A DNA stretch of 64,000 nucleotides from Stereum hirsutum FP-91666 SS1 (lineage: Eukaryota; Basidiomycota; Agaricomycetes; Russulales; Stereaceae). A program made the position numbers and the translations under genes. The stretch covers positions 729,224-793,223 of the forward strand of contig NW_006763143.1 of NCBI RefSeq assembly GCF_000264905.1, written 5' to 3'. A model generated the notes under the pieces. That model saw only the letters and a program-made list of their open reading frames with translations. It made no database searches and was not told where the DNA came from. The number at the start of each line of letters is the position of its first letter. Position 1 is the first letter of the stretch. Of this stretch, positions 23,526-35,866 are shown one piece after another.

Positions 23526-24760
23526 TCAGCAGTTGCAGCCATAAGATTGCGAAGAGTCGGCGTTGATCTTGATGGGATCCGGGTAGTCGACGTAACTATA
23601 CAAACGCGAGTGATTGATGTGCAAACAAGGCGTGGGGGATGAGAATCAGTTTCGGACCGTCCAAGCAGGATAGAATGGAAACGAGATCGACAGAAAGATG
23701 GTAGAGAAGAAAGGAAGATCGAGGTGGAGAGGGATAGTGGAGTAGAACAGCACGGTACAGGGATGCAGAAGAGGTGCCGAAAAGCGAGGAGGAGAGAGAG
23801 AGGACGTACAGTTGCTCCTCAGCTTCCTGTTGGAGGGCGTTCTTGGCCACAGTTTGGAATGCCTGCTCAACGTTGATAGCCTCCTTCGCTGAGGTCTCGA
23901 AGTAAGGGATATTCCCTTTGGACTGGCACCAGGTCATCGCACGCTTCTGCGTCACCTGTACCACGAACACGCAACACGTAATGTCAGCAATCGCGCGTTC
24001 AAAGCGTGATTCAGGATGGTAGGTCGACGATGAAGGGGCAGGATTGCGAGGCTATTGCACGCGGTAGTGGGTTGAGCATGCCGAAAATGAGCGCACCTGT
24101 CTCTTGTTCTCCTCCATATCAATCTTGTTCCCGAGGACGACGAAGGGGAAGTTCTCAGGGTCATGAGGGCTGGCCTGGATGAGGAACTCATCGCGCCAGC
24201 TGTCAAGTGTCTCGAAAGATTTCGAGCTGTTCACGTCGTACACGAGGACGCAGCAGTCGGCTCCACGATAGAAGGCGACACCGAGCGATTGGAACCGTTC
24301 TTGGCCAGCGGTATCCCACAACTATTGCGGGTACCGATATCGAGTCCGTCAGTCGCTCCGACATGAGTAATACTTGATGAGGGTAGCAGTGAGGAACATA
24401 CCTGCATGGTCACCAGCCGGTCGTCGACCATGACTTCCTTCGTGAGGCTGATAGGGTGTGATAGAAGTGGGTGAGCAGTGACCGATAGAGCGAGCGAACG
24501 GCCTTGACGCACAAGTCTGCGCCAATAGTGGCCTTGTATTGGTTACTGAACCGCTTGTTCACATATTGGTTCATAAGTGAGGTCTTTCCGACGCTGTATC
24601 CCGACACCAAACCGGCTGTGAACACTTGTCGGACGAGCAAAGCGTCATGATACGCACCCACTGTCACCGAGGATGATAACCTAGCACACCAGCTCATATC
24701 AGTAATATTCCCCCATGATTTCGACGGTCGTATACCCACCTTGAGTAGTACGCGACCCAT
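23526..24760 (-). CDS. YPT7: Rab7-type small GTPase (Ypt7)
   Basis: Controls late endosome and autophagosome fusion with the vacuole. The start at 24760 gives MGRVLLK. The next exon (VIILGDSG) joins [19 protein letters not shown], forming the P-loop GDSGVGKTS. Then come switch I TIGADFLTKEV, the switch II/G3 motif [21 protein letters not shown]4 NKID ([16 protein letters not shown]), G5 ETSAKEA and the insert [16 protein letters not shown] that separates Rab7 from other Rabs. The last exon ends in ...SYGCNC, a CXC double geranylgeranylation signal. Length is about 205 residues, normal for Rab7, and six or more introns are in frame. It is divergent from Atg16 across 331 bp. Confidence 0.96.
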
Positions 24761-25091
24761 TGTGGAAGATATGCAGGTTGTGTGGCGGCCAAGACGGAAG
24801 GGTGAGGGAGAGGAGTCAGAAGGAGAGCGCTGAGCAGGCCACGGTCAGGCAGGCGCGGCCAGTAAGCGTCCCTCTTCCAGCCGCCGGCCGGGATCTGGTC
24901 CGACTCCGGAGCTATAAACCGGGCACCTGTCCCCGATATGGAGATGCGCTCTTCCGTCCGCCCGGGAGAGCCGGGCTGGCATGCCTCTGTGCTCTCACCA
25001 CCTCCGCCGCTGACGCCTCAGCAGACATCCCTCGCCACTTCAGTCGTGTCAAGTACCCTCCCTTTCTGTCTACCCTGGCTGCCGACTACTC
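24761..25091. promoter_or_regulatory. Shared 331-bp promoter between Ypt7 and Atg16
   Basis: The two start codons face away from each other with only 331 bp between them, so regulatory sequence must be shared or interleaved. The central part is GC-rich (near 24830-24980). I see no TATA box close to either ATG. Confidence 0.55.
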
Positions 25092-26238
25092 ATGGCGGAA
25101 CCAGCCTGGCAGGAGCTTCTGCGTCTGCGGTTGACGGAGCGCAATGCGAAGGAATCCTCGTATGCTCCTATCATCGAGCAGTGTGAGTAAAGTACCACCG
25201 CGTTTGAACCCCGACGCCGCCACCCAACCATCTGATACTTATCCTGGTCTTCACTACTTAGATCGGAGACTTGCACAGCAGACAAAGTTGCTCAAGGAAC
25301 GTAATGCGTCTTTGCTAAGAGCTGTTGCGAGTGTGAAGCAGAACCCGAGCAGTTCTACAGTCTTCGTACCGGGAACAGGGGAAGAGTGCGTCTCATTCTC
25401 CTGCGCTTTATGTCGCGATGTGCTCATGACGCAATGCTGCTTTCATCTACAGGAACCCCGTCCGTGCGGCATATATCTCTTCACTTGAATCTCAGATATC
25501 ATCTCTGCGCGATGAATTAGCGACGGTGTACAAGACTCAGGGCCAAAATGCACAGCGATTACTGGCCATGAACGAGACACTACGCGAGAAGGAGGAGATA
25601 TCAAGGATGGATTCGGAAGCTTTGCGGAGAGCGAGAGATGAGGCTGCGAACCTCAGACGGAAAGTAGACCAGCATGCAGAGCTAATGGCAGAGAAGGACC
25701 GGACGGCCCAGGTACGTCTATTTATTCCGCCTTTTCCATAGCACTGTTTCTTTCCATTTACTTGTACTCATTCTTCTTTCCTACTGGAAAGGTTCTCCAC
25801 GATGAGATCAGCACGCTTCAGCTCGAACTCGGCCAAATCGAAGAACGTAATCAGAACCTCACACGGGACAACGCTAAACTCCTCCAACGCTGGCTCGACG
25901 CCAAACAAGCCGAAGTCAACAAGATGAACGAAGCGAACGATTTTTACGTCGACATGCGCACCCGGCACGAAGCCGTCCTCAACTGGCGAGATGGCTCCGA
26001 GGCCTCCACGTCCAACGCTGGAGATGCCACCACGTCCAATACTGGTGACGCCGCGGGTGCTACGTCGTCGAACACGGGTGATGTGGACGGTCAACAGACG
26101 GAGCAGCGGCAGTCGGGAAATGCGCACGCGTCGGTGTCGGGAAACGGGAGCGCGAACGGAGAGGGGAAGGGGACGGGGACGAGGGATGGGACGAAGTCTC
26201 AGCCGGAGCAGACGGTGAATCTGACACCGAATGGCTAG
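25092..26238 (+). CDS. ATG16: Autophagy protein Atg16
   Basis: Scaffold that binds the Atg12-Atg5 conjugate and directs Atg8 lipidation to the phagophore. Exon 1 (MAEPAWQELLRLRLTERNAK...IIEQ) carries the N-terminal amphipathic Atg5-binding segment with its Trp/Leu/Arg pattern. It joins YRRLAQQTKLLKERNASLL. A long coiled coil follows (ISSLRDELATVYKTQGQNAQ, KEEISRMDSEALRRARDEAA, LELGQIEERNQNLTRDNAK, LLQRWLDAKQAEVNKMNEAN), the usual dimerising part. The C-terminal 90 residues are low-complexity, with imperfect SN(A/T)GDA repeats. There is no WD40 domain, as in fungal and unlike animal ATG16L1. The protein is longer than yeast Atg16 (150 aa) because of this tail. Confidence 0.88.
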
Positions 26239-26957
26239 TGGTAGATGATTGATGTGGGAACTCCGTTCGCATTCACGAGATCTGGAAGAGTTGAGGTGGG
26301 AGGAATTGTTGGCTTGTAGGCCTTGATCGAATAATTATTGGGTGGTCGATAACTATAGGCAGAGGAAGCAAGCAGTGGTGGATGGTGGTTGTCGCATACT
26401 TATGGTTTCGAGGTATCGTACTGTGCTTTTTTTGTTTGGTCTTTGATGTTACAGTTATACCCAATGCTTCTACACTCGTTTCGTCTCTGCTCTTTTTTTC
26501 TTTCCCGGATATCATAATGGCATCTATCTATCAGCGTACTATCCATTGCCCTTGACGCTTGAGCAACCTTCCTGGCTCAGATTGCCTCGCCCCTTGAGAA
26601 TTACAACGGCAATTCTCGGCCCAATGACAGAAGCCTTGAACATTTTGTCGTCGAGCTGTCTATCCGAAACCTGAAGGCCACCACGAGCGTGAGAAAACAG
26701 GCCGTGTGTAAGAATTCTGTGGCATAGTACTGGGTACATGGCAAGAGAACACAACACATCCCTAAGTAAATTAAAATCTATAGTCTCAAGCCTGCACAAT
26801 AAGTATACCACGACAATCCAAGGCGTCTAAACAAGACATGTTAAGTAATATCCCAAGCATGAATATCATTACCGTTACCCCCACAGCAAGTGAATCGCAG
26901 AGTACTCTTTTCACTCTACGGCGTCTGTGTCCCTCGCCCAACTGACAGACACTCCGC
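26239..26957. other. Convergent intergenic region, 719 bp
   Basis: Between the Atg16 stop and the aminotransferase stop. A T-rich run near 26420-26450 could serve 3' end formation. No gene seen. Confidence 0.45.
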
Positions 26958-28965
26958 TCACTCAGTGACCTGGACGCTCCAGTCGCTAGGGATCGTCCCC
27001 ATCTGTCTCCCCATGAGCTCTTTCCAAATAGGTCTCGACACAGGGCCCATCCCGTCCGACTCCACGGGAATATGGACGTCTTGGCCCTGATAGCCGATCC
27101 TGTCTACGGGGCTGATCACCGCCGCCGTACCTATCACGAGTAAACGCAAAATACAAAAACAAGCGCAGATACCATCAGCACAGGATCCAACCCAGAAATG
27201 GCCCCATACGACGTATAGGGACGCAAAGAGCGGACGGTGAGCGGAGGAAGATGAGGAACTCACCGGTCCCGAACAGCTCGACGAGCCTTCCCTCCAATGC
27301 CGCGTCTTTCACTTCCTTCATCGTCACGCCCCTTTCTGAGACGACGAGCTTGTCCGTCAGGTCTGGGATGTTGAGAGTCCCCGCGGCGTGGGATTGGGCG
27401 AGTTGGAGGACGGAGTCGCGGGTGACGCCGGGGAGGATCATGCCGTCGAGAGGAGGGGTCACAAGCTCAAGGGTACCGTCGGGTTTGCGGAAGACGACGA
27501 AGAGGTTCATGGTGCCGACCTAAGCATATGTCGAGTTTGGTAGGAAAGAAGGTAAGTTGAGGGCTTTTGATGAGCTAGGGAAAGTGGGAAGGGAGGATGG
27601 GCTATGGGGCATGTGGTGTTACAAAAAACATTTTTGAGGGAAAGACAAGGGTAGAAGGGGTTGGGAAGGGGAGAAGGCAACAAACCTCGGTGAGGTAGTG
27701 TTCTGGGCCATACAACCAGAGGTTTTGGACATATCCAACCTCCGCGGCTTTCTTTTGGGGATAAACGCTTGGTGCGTAGTTAGCGCCGAGCTTGAATTCG
27801 CCAGTGCCTAAGGCAAGCATCGAAATGATCAGCCCATCTCTATGGTCCGAACGTAGATCATACGGAAACGTACCACCAGGAGAGGCACGGGTGTACTCTG
27901 TCGTTCCGTAAAGAGCGACGGGCTTAAAGCCGTCTGGATAATATGGGCCTACAGGACTGAGGATTACGAAGAGAAGAGCAGAGTCGGGTGGGGTAATGCC
28001 GACAGATTTTTGGGTGCCGACTGAGTGAAAGAAGGTTTGGTGCAGACAATGTGGCGTGAATGGGGTAACGATTTGAGAAGAGTTGGTCATGGACGTACTC
28101 ATAGTGGGGCGAATATAGAGACTATAGCCGGGTAGCTGCGGGATCCAGTTCTTCTCAAAGGCAACGAGTTTCTTGATGAGATCAGTTAGGGCGTCGCCGT
28201 CGAACGTCTATTATTCGGGGTTAAATTAATTCGCATTGGCGGTGAACTCGATGGAGAAATAGGGTACTCACGGGAAGTGCAATGCGCTGAGCGCTTCGAT
28301 TCATACGAAGCATATTCATATCAGGACGAAATAATGTGACCTTGCCATTGACGTCCCGGTAGGCCTTCATCCCCTCGAATAGACATTGGGCGTAGTGAAA
28401 CACGGTGGAACTCGGGTCAAGAGCCAAAGGTCCGTCTATGCCAGCATCACCATTTAGATAGAACGCGCCGTGTGGTGTATCAGAGCGCAGTTCGTGCGAA
28501 AAGAAATGAGTGAAAGTACGCACACGGCTCGATCTTAGGCGTTCCCCAGCCCTCCTCCAGAGTCCATGGGATGGTCAGCATATGATCCGTCTACACCACA
28601 ACCACCAGCCACAAGTACATTCAGCATAGGTTGTTATTCCTGGTTTCAAGGAGGAAACATCCTTACGAAGTTACGTCCAAATTTGAGCGACTCGTAAGGT
28701 GGCATCTCCTTTGGCTTCTGTGTCTTCTCAATGACCAGCTTAGATATCTGTGCGGGTGTATCGACTCAGTGCTGCTTCATAAACGTTTCCTAATTTATTC
28801 AGAACTCACGTCAATACCTGGTAATGGATTCAGAGTCACTTCCGTCGCAGTCGCAATGCATCGGAAGCCAGGTAGTGAAGTTGGCACGGGAGTAAACCTG
28901 TTACATCTCGCAGCTGAGGAAAACAGAGAACGTCTTGAGAGCGTCGTCCGTAGTGAAGCAGCCAT
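26958..28965 (-). CDS. BAT1: Branched-chain amino acid aminotransferase, mitochondrial
   Basis: PLP enzyme for the last step of leucine, isoleucine and valine synthesis and the first step of their breakdown. The start at 28965 begins an Arg/Ser-rich mitochondrial presequence ([20 protein letters not shown]). Class IV aminotransferase blocks follow: [72 protein letters not shown] and [13 protein letters not shown]. The PLP lysine is in [10 protein letters not shown]. Next are [67 protein letters not shown] and [19 protein letters not shown]. The gene has about eight introns in frame. It may be the mitochondrial member of a two-enzyme set, as in yeast; only this one lies in the window. Confidence 0.95.
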
Positions 28966-30889
28966 GTTTCGGATCTCAAAGCTAGGCTCAGTAACAAAGG
29001 GAGATAAGGGTAGGTGTCTGCCTCCAGTTGTAGTGAGCACTGAGCTAGATAAATGGCCGTACTGACTCGGTCTGAGTCTCGCTGTAGGATTGCAAGTCCC
29101 GTTTCGGTCGGATAGCCGTCGGCCGGCGCCACAATCGCGACGCGTCTCGCCACAATTTTCCACGCGACATTCTTTGGCCCATGGCCATGGATCGGAAGAT
29201 AAAAAAGTCGAACATGATGGAGGCCAACTTCCAACCCATCCGAATATTATTCTATCGTTCGTCCAAACCCTTTGAGACTATATCTCCATCACTTGCTTGG
29301 GCCGAATTGTACACTCCGGCGGCTCAAGGTAGTTGCAGTGAGATAGACGCTGGTAGACGCCAAACTTGCGCCAAACTCACGACTGGCAGGTTTAGCATCG
29401 ACTGATAAAGTCTAACTTGAAAGCAACCGTGGCGGTATGGATTCTTTGATGCTTATAATGCACAATCAGGTGTATTGTAGAGGCGGATCGGCGCTTCATC
29501 TTTACCAGGGACGCTGTCGTTACTCCCGGCTTGCTCCCGGCATGAAGCCACCAGATTAAGTGCCGGAGAAGGCGCTGTTGAGTCGCAGGTAGGCTCAGGC
29601 AGAGTCGGGTGTACATCTCGAAGTTCCTGATGGTGCAGCGTGTTATACGGTTGAAGATTGCATGGTAAATGATTGCTTTTTACCAGTCTTGAAAACAGTC
29701 CACTCCACGGCGGCGACGTGCTCGCCTCCTGCTTACGCTCATGGTTCTAAAAGGATAAGACGCGATTTTGTTTTCACACCACAAGCTCCAGTCTTCTGGT
29801 ACCTTCCGGAACGACGAACAAATTCTCGAAGTCACCTAAAGGAGTGTATAACACCAACCGGGAAACCCGCCGCCTACCACCTAGTCTATCTCACCAAGAT
29901 CGACATACATACACCTCAAACAGCCTGACACATTGATGGAGAAGCTGATAAGGGTGGTTAGATTTACTGTTGTTGGGGTACAGGATGCGCAGACATTATT
30001 ACCAATGGGTTTGTTCATCCCATAACCTCTCCGTGCACTTCCTCGTGGCGAGAACGTGACGCGTGTACAGGACTTTCTCAGCGGGGCCTTGTATGGCCAG
30101 CGATCCCTGGGCGATCCCGGGCGTTTAGCTGTGTTTAGGCGCTTGAAGACTCCGTGATACCCTTTGGTTCAGACCATAGCAAGTCGCCTGCGGTGCCATC
30201 ACTGCGTCAGGCCTCAGGGGCCTTCGGTTGCTACTCGGGCTAAGAACAAAGCAGATCGTCATTCTGATCTCGATTATCCCCATTAGTGAACAAGGCGAAC
30301 GAGGAACGTTTGATGGCCAAGTAACTTGACACCATGGATGAGGTTTTATTCGGATTGTCGAGGTGGCATTTTCTCTTCCATCAGGCTTCAGCATCAGTCC
30401 AATTCGCTGCATGTCGCAGGTTGCATGTTTGATCGTGGCCTTTGTGGAGTCTCGAGCTTCATGATAGGTGCTTCCTAAGACGAAGCCAAATACACGAGAC
30501 GGTAGAGTGCAAGCGGAGTTTGTACTCCCTCAGTCGGTGCTAGCTGCTCACGAAAGAAGGTGCTGATGCACCGGATTCCATCTCTGCCCTGACGGATCGC
30601 TTACCAATATTCGCTGATGAATAGCGTGGCAAACGTTGTGCTTCTTTTCCCGCCTGGGCTGGGCGTCTACTCGTTATTGATAGAACGCGTGAAGTTGTGT
30701 AACCGCGTGCGCTAATATAAGAGCGCGAAGTAATGCTCCGGTACTCCCATCGTCCTCACACACACTCTACTCCTTCCTATAGTCTTTAGTCTCATCGATT
30801 TGCCACCCGTACAACTTAGTCAGTAATCCTCTCACCTCTCGAAAGAGTTTGAACCTTCGAGTTTACTAACCTACTTCCGCAGAACACAA
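28966..30889. other. Divergent intergenic region, 1.9 kb
   Basis: Between the aminotransferase and the zinc-cluster regulator, read outwards. TATAA at 30716-30720 sits inside a GCGC...GCGC frame about 170 nt before the regulator's ATG. Open frames at 29662-29928 and 30125-30412 carry no family signal. I found no tRNA-like cloverleaf or transposon ends. Confidence 0.45.
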
Positions 30890-33354
30890 ATGAGTGGCCG
30901 TAGCACATGTTCTAATTGTAGGCGGAAGAAGATCGTTGAGTGTTCGACTTTACCAATACCATTTTCCACGTGCTTACCATTATCTTGCTGCTATAGCGCT
31001 GTGACGGACAAACGCCGGAATGCGGACAATGTAAACGACGACGCCAAGCCGGGCCTCAATGTGATTATAAGCCACCCGAACCTCCTGCTATCCAAGGAGA
31101 GCTGCTTCGTAAGGGTGATGCTTGCGTCCCTTGCCGGTATGTAATCGTATTCATACAATATCTTAGTTACTAACATTCACACTGCGCTTTACTTGGAAAC
31201 TTAGTCAGAAAAAGAAGGTGCGAGAACAATAAACCTTACTAATTAAGCGACCCTGGCTGACTTGAGCGCTTTGAAAGAAATGCAGCGGAGAGCATCCAGC
31301 TTGTCAGACGTGCGTTGCTGCTGGAAAGAGCGACCAATGCAGCTACTTCAAGACGCGGTTAAAACGGAAGGGCACTACTCCCGCCTCTCTCGAACGACGC
31401 CGCCGACAGGACACACAAGAACCTAGTTCAAGCACCTCTCGATCGTCCGGAGAACCTGACGAGTTTTACCCCAGCCAGCCACCTTCGCCACCGAGCTCCG
31501 GCGAGTATCTCTTCGATTCGAGGGGCTATGCGCAGTCGAGCAACTCTTCTTCGGAGGCCAATTATGACCCTATCGATACTGCTATTGTATTACCGGATAA
31601 CTCTTTATTCATAAGAGCAGACTCCCTCCTGGTCGATCAGCCCATCGCTCCTTCGGGTATAGAGGACTTCTTTCTACCTTCAAACAGTTTCAACGGCACC
31701 ATTTATGAGACCGCGTACGCTCCATTACCGACGGTGTCGCTCGATGCCGACTATATCCCCTCTTCCACTGCGCTCCCCGCATATTCTACCACTATCGTGG
31801 GCGCGGAGCAGCCTTACGGCGAATCTTTAGCCTCCTCGCCTGGTCCCTCCACGATGACTTCTCTGAGTTATCTGGCCCACCTGTAAGCCATTCTCACCGC
31901 CGATGACATCGTTGGTGAGACGCTCATTTCCCTGTGCTCGCAGACGAACTCTATTTCTCAAACGAGGGATAAAGATGACCGTCCGAATGACCCAGGACAA
32001 GTTGGACGCCATAGCTCTCGGCGACGTATCTGGTCAGGTCATACATCCCATCTTCATCCAACTCGCCCATCTCTTAGGCTCTGTCTTCCATCATCACGGC
32101 GCCGAACATCCAGACAAGCAACGCGAACTCGTCGAGCTTGCATCCGTTCGGGAGATCATCCGCACACAGCAGGACATCACGCTCACGCCGACGGCTGCTC
32201 TCCAAGCGCAGAACCTAGTATCGTTCTACTACATGTATTCTAGAGACTTCGCTGGCGCGCAATCGGCCATACAGGAGTCGAAACAAACGATATCGCGGTT
32301 CAATATGCATATCACCATCCCGGAGTCGGCGTTGAATGAGTCTCGATCCTCGTCGAGAGCAGGCGAAAGCGTTTATGCCACACCCTTGACGGCGGCTGAC
32401 GAGGAGGACGAGAAACGGTGTATCCTGATGCACATGTGGTTCAGGGATAAGGCTGCTGACCTCATGTCGGGTTCCAAGTTCCTGGTCGCGGAGCATCTAG
32501 ACGATGAGATTGCGCTATGGGCGGTAAGCTTTCTCAATATCCCCATAGCTGTCTGGTCGCTAACGTCCTGCCTGGTATCCAGGCGCTTGAGCCGTTTCCT
32601 GACCGTAGCAATCCCATCGTGATGCGCGCTATCAGCACCTGGTTCTTGCTCGAAAGTCGTGCGTTCATGGCTCGGCTAGGTAGACGCCCTTCCGGCGGCC
32701 TAGGTATGTACCTCCTCCCATACTTCACATTTCCAATCCGTGCTCATCCTTCGTCACTTCAAGATCAACAAGAATTTTCGCCATTTTGTTACGAAACCTG
32801 CATCGACCTCATCCGTCGGATACGCTCTCAAATCAATTATGTCTCACACGAACTCATGCGCTCCGAACTTGTCTTCGCGGATCACCTGAACGCCGTCACG
32901 CTCAAAAGCACCAACATCATCGCGTTGACAGCGCTCATGAACATGTATACGGTTTTGGTGCATGGAGCGGGCCATGTGGAGTCGAGACGAAAGTTGCTCA
33001 GCACAGCACTCGAGATCATTGCGATCTCAGACACGTTCTTCGATGATGACTTCAATTACTTGAACACACCAGTTTGGGTGAGCACCCGCACTTGATCTCC
33101 GTACATCCTTCCTATGAGGGCTAACTAAGTGGTCTTCACTGTTCTATTAGATGTGCTGGAATGTCGTTCGCGAGCTTCTGATGCAAGAGCAGCTCCAATT
33201 CACGAGTCTTAGTGTGGCGGGACTCGAAGATGGTGTGGCCAGGTCACACCTTGGCGTTCACTTGGACGACAATCTTCCAGCTCTGTTAACTAATCTGCGT
33301 CGGTTTATGCAGAAGCACGAGAATACGTTCTGGTGTATACCTAGAGCGAACTGA
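30890..33354 (+). CDS. Transcription factor with two tandem Zn2Cys6 clusters
   Basis: Fungal binuclear-zinc-cluster regulator of unknown targets. The first cluster (exons 1-2) reads CSNCRRKKI / RCDGQTPECGQCKRRRQ...C, spacing C-x2-C-x6-C-x6-C-x2-C-x9-C. The second, about 25 residues later and split by two introns (CVPCR / QKKK / KCSGEHPACQTC...QC), has spacing C-x2-C-x6-C-x6-C-x2-C-x8-C. Both keep the basic K/R residues between cysteines 2 and 3. A Ser/Pro-rich region follows. The rest matches the usual helical middle region of such regulators (VHPIFIQLAHLLGSVFHH, FYYMYSRDFAGAQ, FFDDDFNYLNTPVW) and ends SLxxNLRRFMQKHENTFWC. Introns are all GT-AG; the first donor is GTTGAG. Two full clusters in one protein are unusual. 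Confidence 0.87.
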
Positions 33355-33770
33355 TATACTAGAGGACATAATTTGCTATTATGTATTTCATAGTAACTAG
33401 ACTGCAAGGACTCTATCTCTACGCTTTTTTTCGAGGGTACTGCTATTTCGTACTATACTATACTATTTATTGTACCATTGGAAGATGCTATTGGAATACC
33501 CTGGGAATGAGCGTATAGGTGTCTTACTTTTCTTGTGTGTGGATGTGCGCCGAATTGGGTTTCAGACCTAAGTTATGGGGGTGCCACCTGGTGCCACCCT
33601 GAGCGGAGTGTCAATCACGTGTGATCACAATTGTGTTGATTCTGCCACGTGGCCACCGTGTCCTTCGAGTCGAACGGTTGATCGTTCGTAACTTCGTTCG
33701 TTGAACCTTCGAGTATCCACTACTACACCAGTCTTGCGTGGAACTGTGACAGAACGTTAGAAGGAGTAGT
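33355..33770. promoter_or_regulatory. Upstream region of the first paralogue, with short inverted and direct repeats
   Basis: GGTGCCACC is repeated near 33580-33600. CCTTCGAGT occurs at 33662-33670 and 33706-33714. Between these copies lie CGAACG (33671-33676) and its complement CGTTCG (33683-33688, again 33695-33700), able to form a small hairpin. CACGTG-type E-box cores lie near 33616 and 33650. No TATA box is clear. Confidence 0.4.
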
Positions 33771-35063
33771 ATGCCTCGAATCCTTCAGACTATTCTTCTC
33801 AATGCGCCGTTCTCTCAAAGAAAGCCCTTCAACTTTGACCACATCTTATACGCGGGCTTCGCCAAATCGTCATCGCGGGGGATATCGCATGGTAACTTCA
33901 ACTTTAGCACACGAGCTGGCACAAAGGAAGCAAAACCTACTGTATGTACTATCATTTACGGGTTCTACATGTACTTACACAGCAACAACTCATCACTCAA
34001 CTTGAATTCAGACGCAACCCCACAAACGGGCACCGAATGGAATTCGAGTCATCCAAACTCTGGATCAATCTCGTCTGAAACCTTCCGACTTCCAGGATAT
34101 TTCCGGTCTGAAAAGTTTCTACCTTTCTACGACCTTCGACAATGAGGGGCTCAGCCAGAAATGGGAAATGAGGTACACACACTACACGACCCACGGTAAA
34201 CCCCCACGAAAATTTGAAGTTCCATTCCCGGAAGGCACACATGGCTTCCTCTACTATCGTCCTACAAATCTTTTATCACCCACACGAAACACGCAACCCT
34301 CAGACGGCCCAGCAGGGCAGGTGTATTTTCGCATAACGAAAGACAACGACCCCGCCAGCTTTGCTTCAGGAAGGGACTTGATGCAACGCAACGGAGACGT
34401 TCCTTGGTACATCGTCCCAAAGGCAAAGACGACGGCACTGTGGCGGCTTCTGCTCAAAGACGGGCTCGTCACAGCCTCCACCAAGAGCACAGGTCTCATT
34501 CGCTCGCCAAAACCCCATATCTCAACATTTTTGGATCCCTTTATTATTGACCTCTCACACCACAACATTCAAGTGAATGTGCGGAGTCTAAGGGATGGGA
34601 ATGTCCTCCGCCTTGTCTGCGGAAACCCGTTCCGTGGTCAAACCGGGTCGGCAAGTTCGTACCATCAGTGTTTCACAGGCCAGTACATCAATGGCTTCCG
34701 CTCTACTTTTCGAAGACACAACTTACCTCCTCATACGTCTTCTTCACAGGTCGCTTACGCTGTCGTTTCGAGCGCTCTCCCCATCCGAATCACGCAGGTA
34801 CCGACACTTTCGTGATTCGGGTGGTGGAAGTATTGTCGCCCGTAAAGTACATTCCCCCACCCTCCGTGGGCGAGGAGAAGAACTCGTTCGCCCTACCGAG
34901 TGCGCCGCAGGTGGGAGACTTGCTGCCGGCGAAAAAGGCGGGAGAAACACTGTCATTTCCTCAGGTGCCGAAATCGAGGGTCAAGACGAAATCGGTGTCT
35001 AGCAGAGCATGGGATGCACTATTGGAGAACGAAGCACTGATGCTTTCCGCGTCTACATGCTGA
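33771..35063 (+). CDS. Unrecognised protein, paralogue of the 47.3-48.5 kb gene
   Basis: Function unknown. Three exons (33771-33941, 34012-34654, 34750-35063) give 375 residues with frame kept throughout. Blocks shared with the second copy are SRL.PSDFQDIS, FPEGT.GFLYY, FRIT..NDP.SFA.GRDLM, PWY.VP, WRLL..DGL, LRC.FERS and HAGTDTFVIRV. No signal peptide, membrane segment or catalytic motif stands out. The N-terminal exon (MPRILQTILLNAPFSQ) could be a weak presequence, and it has no counterpart in the other copy. Conserved Arg/Asp and Trp/Tyr suggest a folded beta-rich domain, but that is a guess. Confidence 0.72.
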
Positions 35064-35866
35064 ACATGTTTCTTCAATTTCTCACCGTATCCGGCTTTGC
35101 TCGGTGAGTTACTGGTATATACGCCCCCCTTGCCTATAATTGATGCCAAATCCCCTCAACCGCGGTAGATCCGGCCTTCCCTCGAGCTTCATTTGTGCTC
35201 CCAAGAAATGACAGTACTAGTTTCCGTGTACCTTGTCATATGAGTCTCTCACCCCGGTGCTTTTGCCTGGTGCGGTAGCCTTCCGCTTCTGGACACCCTG
35301 TGAGGTCGTTTCATTGGGAAACCGACACAGTGCTCGTAAGCCTGTGAATGTCCTCGAGCTCTAGCAATCGCGAAGAGCGGGACTGAGTACTGAGCCATGA
35401 AACACACAGCGTATGCATATCTGGTGTATTCATTTGATAATGTGCCGCCTACTCTTACGCTCCAGGACCTGTCGTACATTTACTGGGAGAATCGTCTAGT
35501 GTCCTCATACGTACTGAGATATAAGTATGTAGTGTGCGGACTAGGGCGTGGTTCGGATGAGGCTGTAGGATATAGTGTACGGTATACTAAGGGAAAAGGA
35601 TCGGATAGTGAGGAAAAGGGTATCGGGGCGATGGTATGATACGTCAACATAATATATATGCTCGGAGGAATAGACCAGTCAGTGTTACTTAACAACATAT
35701 CTGGCCATAATGATCAACATAAAGACGGTAACAGGAGTATGATTAACAGAACGAGTGTGGTCCGTATATCCGAATTACCCTCTGGTAGGATACTCCACGG
35801 GGGGCCGACCCCATGGCCACTAGAGTGCCCACTCTGAAATCAAGCCTCATAGCTCAAGATTCATGC
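35064..35866. other. Convergent intergenic region, 803 bp
   Basis: Between the paralogue stop and the stop of the minus-strand membrane protein gene. Open frames at 35249-35479, 35397-35639 and 35480-35698 overlap each other on both strands and look random. Nothing else seen. Confidence 0.4.

Noticed and set aside
28966..30889. Possible tRNA or transposon remnant in the 1.9-kb gap
   Set aside because: I found no cloverleaf, terminal inverted repeats or transposase/reverse-transcriptase-like coding.
30849..33714. Shared 14-mer TTGAACCTTCGAGT before the zinc-cluster gene (30849-30862) and before the first paralogue (33701-33714)
   Set aside because: A few 14-mer matches are expected by chance in 64 kb; no wider similarity around them.
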